From positions 10,416,494-10,480,493 of the forward strand of contig NC_092661.1 of assembly GCF_032118995.1 (NCBI RefSeq): DNA of 64,000 nt, given 5' to 3'. Positions 47,901 to 59,450 of this stretch are shown piece after piece. Both the position numbers and the translations under genes were made by a program. The notes under the pieces are model-generated. The model saw only the letters and a list, made by a program, of their open reading frames with translations, was not told where the DNA came from and ran no database searches. This stretch comes from Asterias amurensis. Its lineage: Eukaryota; Echinodermata; Asteroidea; Forcipulatida; Asteriidae. Positions within the stretch are counted from its first letter, which is position 1. Each line of letters starts with the position of its first letter.

Positions 47901-48677
47901 TTCATGACTAAAGACCAATGATGTATACAGCCTTCTACTACATGGAGCGTAGTGGTAGTCTTCAATCAAAGGATATTGACCTATCGTCATTTATAGGATT
48001 GCCAATTACTGTTCCTAGGTCACATCACATGACCAACCTGATATAAGACAATGGAAAGTGCTTGTCATGTGTTCCGATGTTTGTATATGTGACACACATT
48101 GTGTCCGATACACAGAACCTAAATGCAGAAGAGTAGGCTGACTCATCCAAGTTGTCTGGCGTACATCTACATTAACGATTGTCAATGTACATCAACTGGT
48201 ATGCCTAATGAGTGATGTGTATGTAATCTTCCCACAATGTCTCATTCGCAACTTTAAAAAGCTTGCCATGCTATCTTTTTCGAGTACAATGGATTCACAG
48301 GCATGTTATGTGTAATGATTTGCTCATGGAGTGAGGGACATCAATTCACCAAAATGATGCTACATTCTATACTGATGTTTGGCGCCAAGCAAAAATTGAT
48401 TCATTAATGCATTGTCTAATTGTCTTCTAAACTGATTCATACACTTACATACATGCCATATGCATTGTGTGTATGCTCGTTGTCTAAGGAACACTGTCAG
48501 CAATACCAAATAGACGATAGGCCAATTACAAACCTCATTCCCATATTAATCCATCTCAACTTATTCCCTCTGGTATTAATGTACCGTATCCAAGAAACTT
48601 GGATATTGTTATGAAGTCAACTTGATGTCTGTTATAGTCAGACGGGTGGATGTGAATCTTTCTGATTCACACCCTTA
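44910..48677. other. No gene recognised
   Basis: AT-rich with one foldback element (46314-46460). The 106-codon ORF at 45059 has no recognisable domain. Confidence 0.4.
46314..46460. mobile_element. 147-bp foldback element
   Basis: GGGGTCGATTTCACAACAG and TTTGTGAAATTGGCCCC ends with AAGACCAGTTACTGGTCCTA at the centre. Confidence 0.75.
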
Positions 48678-48868
48678 GCACAGTTGCATGAAGCCTGTAA
48701 GCATACAAACTTGCTAAGCACAGAAAAATCTTGCTGTATAGAAACTGGTTACCAGCCAAAACTCCATAAAGTTTACATTTTTGCAACTGGTGTCCTACTG
48801 ATATCTGGCTTAGCAAAGAAATTTACTAAGCAGTATTTTCTTCTTAACAGCTTTATGAAATTGGGGAC
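48678..48868. mobile_element. Foldback element, family D
   Basis: GTTGCATGAAGCCTGTAAGC and CAGCTTTATGAAATTGGGG at the ends, with ACTTGCTAAGCACAG and GGTTACCAGCCAAAA inside. Confidence 0.7.
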
Positions 48869-49204
48869 TTTATTGTTTCCAGGACAAACTGCTCTGTCCA
48901 TCATTTATACATAATTTGTAAATGAACAATCTAGACATCGAGTTCTCTAAATTTTAACAGGTTTGGACAGGCTATTTTTCTGTTTCCTGCTAACAGTTGC
49001 TGTGCTGCACAACTTAGTGTTTTTTTTTTAACTGTTTGCTACAGACAATGGATCCACATTTTGGACCAGGTTTTGGCATCTATAATGTAGAACGTACATT
49101 ATAGTCTGATGCTTTGACTTCAATCTTGAACAGCGCATGCTGTAGTATGTGGTACATTGGGAACCAACACAATTGATTATCAATTAACGATGTTGAGACT
49201 CATT

Positions 49205-49275
49205 TAGCCCATCAAGGATCTGGGGCTCACTTAGCCCATCAAGGCTCTGGGTCTCACTTAGCCCATCATAGGCTC
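49205..49275. repeat. Short tandem repeat, three units
   Basis: CTCATTTAGCCCATCAAGG, then CTCACTTAGCCCATCAAGGC and CTCACTTAGCCCATCATAGG. Confidence 0.8.
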
Positions 49276-49586
49276 AGGGATGGAATGAGGTTTGATCAAT
49301 ACCAAGCAGGGTTTTCACTATGTCCTGAAAGTTCTTCACCTCAAACCAAGTGTCGTGCCTAAACTAAATTCACATCACACAATGATGTAGGCTCTACCTG
49401 GAGTTAACAATCTCTGCAGGGCCAACTGTGCATGAAAAAAGGGATGTTCTTGCCAGGATACAACAACACTACTAGGTTATATGGATATTGTTTACCCATT
49501 TTGGATCTGAACTTTGTTTCTTCAAATGAATGTCCTATGTTTTTTGTTAGTTTGATACTTAACTGTTATTTTCTCTTTCTTTTCAG

Positions 49587-49922
49587 TTTTAAAAGTTGTT
49601 GATAAGGAACTCTCATAGTCAGGTTATTAACTTCATTCTTAGCCAATGAAGGCCACTGCAGCTCGAAGCTGTATACTCTTCACCAGGGAGTACTGATGAG
49701 AAAAACTCTGAGAATGATGCTCACATTTGTGCTACACCCCCATCCGGAGTACTCTCATCCTCATGCAACAAACTGGGAACCTTTGAGTCACACCCCAAGA
49801 CTGTGTACCTTTGAGCCACACCCCCAGACTGGGTACCTTTGAGCCACACCCCCAGACTGGGTACCTTTGAGCCGCACCCCAAGATAGGGTAACTTTGTGC
49901 AGCAACCCCAGACAGGGTACTC
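49587..49922 (+). other. Candidate noncoding exon
   Basis: Acceptor TTTCTTTTCAG at 49586 and donor TCATG|GTAAGGGTGAGT near 49924 bound about 340 nt. The plus frames contain stops (for example CTCTCATAG soon after the acceptor), so if it is an exon it is untranslated. It includes the 28-bp repeat below. Confidence 0.25.
49772..49919. repeat. 28-bp tandem repeat, five units
   Basis: ACTGGGTACCTTTGAGCCAC with ACCCCCAG between units; later units diverge. Confidence 0.88.
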
Positions 49923-50276
49923 ATGGTAAGGGTGAGTAAGTATCAATTATTATAACTCTGGTTCATTGGTGTACCCTTTATCATGAGCTACTTCATTGGC
50001 CATAAGTTAATAGTTGTGAGCTTTTACTCATTCCTCAAGTACACACTTATTAAGAGTGAGTTCAGGAAACTAGTTCTAGTTTTATGTTGGACACAGGTGA
50101 AGAACTTTCAGGACTTGTATTAATAACTAATGTGCTCTGAATGGCTTTCCTAGTACTAGACCCTCCAACCACTAGTGGTTATCTGTAAGGAAAACGGGCC
50201 TTCTAAAGTCCATGGATTCAATCCCATTAAGAACTTCTCTATGATAAATTGACATGCTCGGCAAGTAACCATTCTT

Positions 50277-50418
50277 AGGGCCGGTTTATAACCGGTTTAT
50301 AGTCGGTCGCACGATGGAAATGTTGACGCGCAATCCTAAGACTGAGGCCTAAAAGCTGTGTCTTTTTATGATCGCGTGTCAAAATTTCCATCACACGACC
50401 GACTATAAACCGGCCTTT
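50277..50418. mobile_element. 140-bp foldback element
   Basis: GGTTTATAGTCGGTCGCACG and CACACGACCGACTATAAACC pair, continuing into TGGAAATGTTGACGCG / CGCGTGTCAAAATTTCCA. Confidence 0.8.
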
Positions 50419-50419
50419 A

Positions 50420-53400
50420 CTGTGTACCACCAGGCTCTCTTTGATTTCAAAGCTATTTCTAGTGGCTAGTATTCACAGTGTTGAGTGTGCAGCAGCCATC
50501 TTTGATTCCACTCCACTCCATCTTTGTGAATCAAACTGAGGCTTTTCCCATCCAGCAGAGAGAGATGTAAGAATGTTACATCTCTTCTGACAGATGAAAT
50601 AATTTCTTCATCAATTCAGTTATGTCAATTTGCCTTGAGAGGAGTAAACTGATGTCAAGAGTTGCTACAGTTCTACTGTAACAACTCCTTCATTAGTTTA
50701 AAGTTATTATTGTTTGAAAACCCTGCTTGGTATTGCCTTTGATTGAAGACTACCTGTTATGCATACTACTCCTAGATACACATTATTGAGGATGTATAGT
50801 TACAGTACATGAATTCTTACTTCAATTAAAGTTACCATGGACCTATCTAACAGGACTGGGACCCCTGTGTCGACACCACAGTTTTACCGGTCGATACTGA
50901 GGGACCCACCACATCGTCCCATGTACAGCCCTAGTTTATAGTATAGTGCTCTACCTTAGCACACCAGACCTCTACTTTACAGGGAAACCGAAGAGTTTAG
51001 CTATCATTGTTTTTTATCCTGTATGGGATTTGTTGCAGTCTTGACAAAAAATGTCAGATTTCAAACCCACTTTCAAAACTTCCTCATATTTGGAAGATTT
51101 TTATGACGGCAACCAAAATTAGATTTCCAAAATGACTTGGGGAGCTACAAGTTATTCAAGATTACTGGATATAAATCCTGTTCAAAATGTGGCCATCTTC
51201 ATTTTCATAGACTTATACAAGTCCAGGATTCGAAAAATGGCAATGTCCAAAATAGACTGGTGCCTTTCTTTTATTCTAATGGTGACTGATTGATTTAGTC
51301 TGGTTATCAGATGAGATATTTCTTTTGAACTGTAGCTAATACTACTTTGTTCAATCTTTTTTAAAGTTTCCAAATTCATCAGTTGAGAGATTTGGGCACA
51401 AGACAGACAGTTCACAATTCAACTGCGTTTGGTTGTATAATTTGTGAACCTTATGTTTAACAATGGTATCATTTTATCCATGGCTTATTGTACATTCAGA
51501 TCCGTTTTCAATAGGATTTCAATTTTGTTCAACATCACTTTGTTTTGATGTTAAAACTTTCTTTAAATCTAGAATTGCCTCTTAATTTATCAGTGTTTTT
51601 TAATCTAAATTCTGAAACATTTTTAAGTTTGTCTAACTCAATCATTTTTGATTCATCAAATTTAAAGGAGACGTTTTCTTTAAGTTTATCTGTGAGTTAT
51701 GCAAAAAGGCAACCATTTCAACTTTTTTATTAGAACTTTTTAAGCTTGTTTCACCTACTCCAACTCTGGAGTAAGAGTTAAAGTCAATTTGATTTTGTTG
51801 TTCATATCTCAGTTTGTTTATAAAGCTATAGATAATTTTGGTCACTAAAAGTTAAGATTTATCTAATTACATTTTTCGTTTTATATAAATGGGTTCATGC
51901 TAAGTGCTTTGGGATTTAAATTCTTTTAATCTAGCAGAATGACTTTTCTGGGTGAATAATTATTTTTTAGTTTACGCGACTGGAAAAAAAATACTTAAAG
52001 CATTGGATCACTGTTTGTGCTTATGAAGGTTTTTTTGAATGTATGGTAGAATTTACTATGGATATTTTTCACTTCTTTATCAATAATCTATTAATTTTTT
52101 TTATCAAACTTGTAATTTTCCCTTCCCAAATTACCTAGGATAATTTTGTTCATATCAGAAACTCAAATATTTGCATTTTGAGATGATCAGCAAACTATTA
52201 ACGACTTTCATGGCATGAATGGCAACGTGTTTTTATGTCAAAGATAAGAACTTTGATTTAGAATTTGAGACACAACATTTAGCAGAGTTTCAAAGTTGTT
52301 ATGAGACTATTCACCATTTCTGAGCGGCACGCTGAGTTTAAAGTGACTGTAATCTATTAGATTTGCAAACTTCTGAGAAATACATCACAAAATGTTCCAT
52401 ATTTGTACAAAATTCACTCTCATTGATTGAAAGACCATGATGCAACATGAACTCCTGAAATCTCCAGGGAGAAGTTTCACAGCAGGGTTGAAGGTTTTCT
52501 CTCCATGAGCAATCCCTGGAATGGAGGACAGGTACATCCTTGACTCTATGGAAAGAAACTGATTATTAGAGTTCAAAAGACCCTACCATGTTGTAGCCAA
52601 CTTTGGGTCCTTGATTCATCCAGACTACAGGATCGGGAAAGATGACACATCACAAACAGCCAATCGCCAGTTAAATGCAGACAGAGGGCAACTCACCGAC
52701 CAGCCTGCCGACACCTGCGGGCGGAGAACACTCGTGCGAGCACCAGGATTGCTTGCATGCACCGGGGTGCCGAAAGGGGAGGGGATACATTCATGAGCTG
52801 TTGGTAAAGTACAATTAAATTTCTCATTAATAACAGATATGAAATGGCATTTAACTTTAAACAAAGCAAAATCAGTTAGCATTGTGTTGAGCATTGTGTA
52901 AAAGGAAGATCCAGGATTGAAAAAAATGAGAAACAAATGTTTCCAAAGCTTGAATTGCCGGGTACAAGACTGGTTAGTGCAGTATACAGAATGAAAATGT
53001 AGACTTTATGGTAATGTCTTTATCATGTGACTAGGTATTAGTTTCTGCATATGATTTTCTGAGCTAAAAGAAAATGGATATTGAACTTTTAACCAGATTA
53101 GAATTTATAGTTTCTTACTTCTTTTTCTGCTCTTTACTTTACGTTCTAAAATTGTTGTTAACATGGGCAGTTAATTTTTTAACTGCAAAATTGATGCTTT
53201 AATTCACTACTTTTTAACTGAACTGAATTAAATTGAATAACAGAAGAAAACATTTGACTGCTTGTTAAAACAAGGTCATTCGATACATTTTCCAGACAGT
53301 TAGTTTTGGTTTTTAAAATAAGATTTTCCACAGATATGCACTCGACCAGATCATCTGATCCAGCTAGTGTAATTAAACGCTAGTTGTTTTGTTTTCCAGA

Positions 53401-54055
53401 GTGTTCACATATTATTTTCCTGTGACATTTAAGTTTTTACCTACAGATGATGTTTTACCAATCTTGCACCCGGCTACATGTACCAACAAGCATTCATGAA
53501 TATTATACCCCCCCCCCCTACAATTATTATATGAGTTAATACAATTACAAATTATAACAGCCCCTCACAAGTATGCTTGACCATTCTAAATTGGTTGTAT
53601 CCCTTGTATCTGTCTTAGTCAATCTGAAGGACTGATTTACTTCCGATTTGGGTGAACTTCTCTCAAATGTAAATATAACACATTTTGTTTTGATTTAGAA
53701 ATTAGTTTAGTTCCAAAACCAGTGTGTGACAATATCATCACTTGTTGTTTGAAAAGGAGGTACTTGTCAAAGTTATGTTGAGTTAGTTCAAGCTTTTAGG
53801 AATTTTTAGTTGAGGAATTCGGAAGTTTTTTGGAAATGTATGTATTTTTACACACATATAGTTAGTGGTAAGTTGAATGAACTCTTGGTTTCAAAATATC
53901 AAATTTTGTGTTAGGATTTTTTGGTCTGGTAGAGAAGCATTCTAGTGTGGATTGCGAGTTACACCATGTGCATGAGCAGGCCCGCAGTATGACCTGAAAC
54001 TTTGCTCAGTGGAGATACAACCTAGTAAGGTTTGCAGTTACACATTTAATTTATC
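50420..54055. other. No gene recognised
   Basis: A GC-richer 200 bp around 52680-52800 stands out from AT-rich surroundings but gives no identifiable product. Confidence 0.4.
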
Positions 54056-54056
54056 T

Positions 54057-54413
54057 TTAAAGGCACTGTACACGTTTGGTAATTACTCAAAACAAATATT
54101 AACTTAAAAACTGACTGGGTAATAAGCATTGGAGAGCTGTTGATATTATACAAAATTGTGGGAAACGATTCCCTCTTTAATTCTCACTTAAATATTAAAA
54201 GACTTCTAGCTGGAAGTCTTTTATTCCTATCTGAAAGCACACAATTCGTCCAACAAGGGTGTTTTTTCTTTCATCATTTTCTCGCAACTTCAATGACCAA
54301 TTGAGCCCAAAAATTGTTCACAGGCTTGTTATTTTATGCTTATGATGGACTGGATACACCAAGTGAGAAACTTGGTCTTTGACAAATACCAAACGTGCAC
54401 AGTGCCTTTAAAA
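54057..54413. mobile_element. Foldback MITE, family A variant
   Basis: Both termini carry a variant motif: AAAGGCACTGTACACGTTTG and CAAACGTGCACAGTGCCTTT-like bases. The same variant at both ends suggests a distinct subfamily. Core GACTTCTAGCTGGAAGTC is a palindrome. Confidence 0.8.
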
Positions 54414-54419
54414 GAACTA

Positions 54420-56300
54420 CTGATGTGGCAAAAATGAACACTTAGTTCCTGTGAGAGGCTGTTACAAAATTTAGGCTACTCCTAATAGTTGCATTTCAAA
54501 TAATATTTAAACAAGCAATGGAGCACCATACTACTTAAGTGTTTAGAGACCAAGCATCATACTAATAAATAGGCCTGTCTAACCCATAGAGTAATATTTA
54601 AGAACTAGAGGGGGCACTGGCCTATATACGCGGCCTGCCCGGCATGCGGCCATTTTCTAAGTTGACAAAACACCATCGCACAGCGTGTGTTTGTGCGGCC
54701 ATTTTGTAAGTTGACAAGACAGCATCGCGTGGTGTTCAATAAACACAAACTCCAATGTGTACTTCATATTCAACGCGCATACAAATGGCGCGCGCATGTC
54801 TCTTTGCTGTCCCGTCGCATAACTTTTGCTTGGTTTTCATTTTTACAGATAATAAGTTAACTTGGGCAATGTGTAAAATTGTCAATTCAGGACATGACCT
54901 CTTAAAATGACCTTTAGGCCCATCAAATTTTGTGGCTCTTGGCAGCCGCTTTGGGCATTTTTGTGCAAGCCTTTTGTGGCTGCTACTAAGGTTTCAAACG
55001 TGTTAAACTGTTTGTAAAACTCTATCATGACATTGGCTTTAATGGCCTCCTGTGTATTAAAGATTTATTAGTAACTCCTACTGTTGTTGCCCATTGCCCT
55101 CTCCTAAAAGTATTTAATAGTTTAGTTATTACTTCTGAAAACAAGTCAGTTGGCCAAATGCCAGTTAAAATACCTTTGGGTAGGTAAACATTATGTCAAA
55201 GAGGTTCAGAAGGCCACTCAGTTTATTGTTTCTATAAGCTATTTGTAAACCAAAGCATTCACAGATTGTTCATAAAGTGGCTTCAAAGTCAAGTCGCACA
55301 CAAATGATGACAGAAAACTGTCAAATATGGATCAGTGAAAGAGTGTGCAAACTACATACTCCAGTTATTTATCAATCTTAATTGTTCCAAGCTGAAAATG
55401 ATTAAGGGCCCTGACTAGTACTAACTGTGACTTACTACATGTAGGTGCTCCATTGATTAAAAGTATTCATCCTGTTTAGAAATGATGGTACAGCCTTGGT
55501 TTTAGAACAAACTTATTCAAGTCTCTAGTTTTAAAGAGACACATTTTTAGGCGTTGAAAGTTCATCAGAGTATTTGTTGAGAAAACACACATGTATTAAA
55601 AGTACTATACATACAGGTTGTGTGATAATTTTGTACAGTTTGTTGATGTTTTTTGGTGTGGTCTTTAAAGACCACAATCATTTCTATTGTTTTGAACCAA
55701 ACAATTTGGGATGGAAATATTTATCAGGGTGATTGGTATAAGATGCCATTTGATGTTAAAATAAGCTCATGTCAGCAAAATATTTGTAAATTATTTTTCC
55801 ATTGACCAAAGCTGTACCATGCCATTAAGTTCTAATAACAATATTCAAACTGTCTAATGGTCTAATTCATTAAGGAATGTTCTATTTGTTACACCATATC
55901 TCAAACCATAACAGCAAAACCATAATGCTGAAGAGTGACATCTAGAGGGTGCTGCAGTTTTCAAAAATTCAAAGCTGACTTCTTGGGAACCATAAGAGTC
56001 AAATGCGATGCAGGGATATCCCAACATAAATGCAGTCACTTTATTATTGCCAATGTCAGCAAAGTGTCTTTGTAAAATTGTTTGCAGATGCTCAAGAGTC
56101 ATTCCAAAAGGCTTGATTCAATTCCAAATTGCCTTTCCAGAGAGTTCTTGGTTGGAACGACTTGGGGTTGTGTCTGGTTCCAAGCGTCACAAATCTACTC
56201 GCTGTGACATCCATGAGTTACATTGGGATCTTGATGAGGTTATCCTGCTTATCCAGTGTAGGTTGTACTCTAGTCTCGAAGATTTGAAAGATTCTTAAAG
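54420..56300. other. No gene recognised
   Basis: Near 54640-54730 GCGGCCATTTTCTAAGTTGA and GCGGCCATTTTGTAAGTTGA form a 70-bp direct duplicate; nothing else found. Confidence 0.4.
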
Positions 56301-56302
56301 AG

Positions 56303-56930
56303 ACTTTCCAGAGAAGACTCATGTCTCTTGCAAAGTTGTTCATGAAATGCATCCATAGATTACAGTTTGATGTTTCTCAGCTCTAAAGTCAAAATAAAAG
56401 TCATTGCAGAAAGCCTACCGCCTCCTTCGTACATAATTAAAACATGCACAGTACCACAAACTGTTCTTGACATGCTGTTCATTATGAATGTTGTGCTTCC
56501 TTCTTGAAGGGTTGCAGAAGTCTTTGTAGAGACGTTTTTTAGAGAAGACGTCTCTTGCGACAATGTTCATGAAATTCATCCACAGATCATAGTTTGATGT
56601 TTCACAGCTCTAAAGTCAGATAACAAGTCATTGTAGAAAGTCTATCTCACTCCTCCTTTGTACATTAACCATGCACAGTACCACAAACTGTTCTTGGCAT
56701 GCTGTTCATTATCAATTTCATGCTTCCTTCTTGAAGGGTTGCAAAAGTCTTTGTAGAGACTTTTCCGAGAAGAGGTCTCTTGCGACATTTTTCATGAAGC
56801 ACATCCACAGATCATAGTTTGATGTTAACACAGAGTCATTGCAGAAAGCCTATCTCCTCCTTGGTACACATGCACAGCACCACAAACTGTTCTTGATATG
56901 CTGTCCAGTGTCCATCATGAGTTGATACAA
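56303..56930. repeat. Tandem repeat of about 226 bp, three units
   Basis: CTCTTGC(A/G) with CCACAGATCATAGTTTGATG and ACAGTACCACAAACTGTTCT, units starting near 56303, 56529 and 56756; the third is truncated. Confidence 0.85.
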
Positions 56931-57267
56931 TGTTTTCTTTGGTGTCTGATTTGTCCCACAGGTCTCACTCCAAGATGTTCCACATGTCTCTGTCAAGGAT
57001 TCTTCTCCAGGTCTCCGATGACCCGGATTCTCCACCAGGTGTCGCTCGTGTGTTTTACGGCACATGTTCAGGAAGAAAGCAAAGCCAGCAAGTGTTGTTA
57101 ATCTCTATAATGGTGTCCTGTGCTGGTATCTGCATAGAGAAAGAAAAGGTTCAAGGTATAAATTTACATTTGATTTTAAAATGTGGTTGTACTGCCAACC
57201 CCTCCACCCCTTGATTAAAATCATTGTGATACCCCCTGCTAAAATAAGATTAAAACCCCCAAACTGC

Positions 57268-57339
57268 CATTACTCGTTACCAAGTGAGGTTTTATGCTGA
57301 TGATTATTTTGAGTAATTACCAACGGTGTCCACTGCCTG
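57268..57339. mobile_element. Family-A MITE, end fragment
   Basis: TTACTCGTTACCAAGTGAGG through AATTACCAACGGTGTCCACT, a right-end remnant. Confidence 0.6.
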
Positions 57340-57564
57340 TATTTAATTACTTTATTTAATTAGAGCAGTTCTAGTCTACCCTCATACCTTTCTTAGCTTT
57401 GAAGTAGTCATTGTCAGGTCTTGCTCCCACTGTTTATGTTGATGGGTAGCTACGTAGGTAGCCTGACATCTGCGGATATACAAAAGAAAACGTTACTCGT
57501 TCTGTTGGACCAATCCGAAAATTGACACAACTTGAAAGTGATCAAGATTTTTAAAAGCTTATCA

Positions 57565-57930
57565 GTAAGCCTGGGCGACTAGTGAAAATTACTACTCAAC
57601 TAGTGGCGCCTCAAAACGTTGCGACTTCGACACTAGTCGGGGCACACAATTTTATAATTCCCAAGATGCATTGCAGCATATTGGTTGCCGCATGCGCAAG
57701 ATGGTGAAATTCGTGCTGAAAGGATTGAAGGATTGTGTCACTGATGTCTGATTGTGTTTTGTAAGTATATCATGTTGTCGTGAATAGTCGGGAGCAACAC
57801 AATTGGTTCACCAAACAGGTAGTTGCAACTATTTTTGTAGTACATGTAGTCGTGGCTCAACACTTAACAGGGTAGTTGAAAAACGATAGTCAGGACTTCG
57901 ACACTAGCCACACTAGTCGCCCAGGCTTAC
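57565..57930. mobile_element. Non-autonomous TIR transposon
   Basis: GTAAGCCTGGGCGACTAGTG and CACTAGTCGCCCAGGCTTAC are exact 20-bp inverted ends. TTCGACACTAG motifs repeat inside. No transposase ORF; the transposon superfamily was not established. Confidence 0.85.
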
Positions 57931-58320
57931 TAAGGAGCATTTTATTAGCTAAAACCATAACCCTTCCAAATCCTTCTCTCATCTATTCACCTAAGTGAAG
58001 GATTCAGAAGGACTGAAGTCTGTAGGCCCAAATAATAATCACTGGGTCAGGCATTCCTAACAATTTAGGGGGAAGTGACATATGGTACAAGAGATTTAAC
58101 AGGCAAAACGGGTAGTAGGTAAGAGTTTTAATGATTGTAAAGAATGAGAAAATAAGTGACAATAATCTCTTCTTTACAAAGTGTAATTGTTTTCTATATT
58201 AATATAGTGTAAGGAACTTTGACATTGAACGCAGTGAATACAAATTGATACAAATACTAACTATACAAATAGATTTTTAGTTATTTATGTTACAAATTAT
58301 TATTTGTTATCATGGATAAC

Positions 58321-58439
58321 TTTCCGTATAGCGCCACCACTTTTTTCACTCATTTTTATAAAAAGGGAAATCTCATTGAGGTAAATTAGATACTATACTA
58401 TTTCATATCGGATGAAAAAGTGGTGGCGCCATACGGAAA
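58321..58439. mobile_element. 119-bp MITE with long TIRs
   Basis: TTTCCGTATAGCGCCACCAC and GTGGTGGCGCCATACGGAAA are inverted with one mismatch; the TIR extends to about 27 bp. AAATCTCATTGAGGTAAATT lies inside. Confidence 0.85.
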
Positions 58440-59450
58440 CTTTTTACATTATCATGTAAATTGAAATGCTCAAATTACGGTCACAGGTAATCTTTCCAGA
58501 CAGTAATTACCTGATATCCCTCAAAACCCACAGGCATGATGCCATACATGTAGAGCAAATTGGGACTTTTTAAGTTGTTTACAAATTTTGGTTAGAAAAC
58601 CTTCCCAAAGCAATAATTTTGTGGAAACATTTCAAACTTGGAACATCTTTGGTTTTAGTGAACAAAAATTGTTTATTGACTTTTCACATGAATTTTAAAC
58701 ACATTTCATCAATATTATCAAATTTAAACAATTTTATACAAGAAAAAAAGTTTAAGTTTGTATGTGCAAATCATAAATGTTGAGAAATTGCCCCCTTATC
58801 CTGTTCATTGTACGAGTGGGTTTAAATTGGGGTATCAACACAGATGTTATCCACGTGCATTTCCTATAGCATAGCTACTTGTTTTTTGTGTATTATAATT
58901 TAATATAATGTGGACCCAGAGCTGTTGGGCGACACACATCTATAGTATGATTTGGCAGGAAAACTATCACTAGAAAGTGTTATTTCTGTATCTGTTCTAA
59001 ACCTACAATAATTATATTTTGAGAAAACCCCATCATATTATCTCCAATACTTACTGTAACATGACAAAAATGATAAATTAAACTTACCGCCATCACTGAA
59101 AATCTACCTTCCAATTTTGTTTCATTTAAGACTGGTGCCTTTCTGTTTATTAAGTTTGTGTAAATATGTCTATATAATGGTTCAAGGAACTATACTTTTA
59201 TAGCGCCCTCTATTTTACGCTATTTCTGTGTAATGTAATAATGTGATTGTGTATGTAACTATTTCAGGAAAATTGGAAATTTTGCCAGGATTTAGGCATA
59301 AAACGTTCAAATTCGGGTGAAGGCTTTGCAAAGTAGACAAAAATAGCTCGGGAAATATATATATACGCCACATTTTTATGGAAAGTTATATATATTGTCA
59401 TAAAAAGACTATTCAGAAATATTTCCAAATAATATGAAGCAAAAAAGCAT
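58440..59450. other. No feature seen
   Basis: AT-rich, without ORFs or repeats visible by eye. Confidence 0.4.

Noticed and set aside
49721..49924. 67-codon minus ORF with GVAQRYT repeats
   Set aside because: Product of the 28-bp tandem repeat.
56850..57300. Overlapping ORFs on both strands near 57 kb
   Set aside because: Adjacent to and partly inside the 226-bp tandem repeat and a MITE end; no recognisable protein motif.
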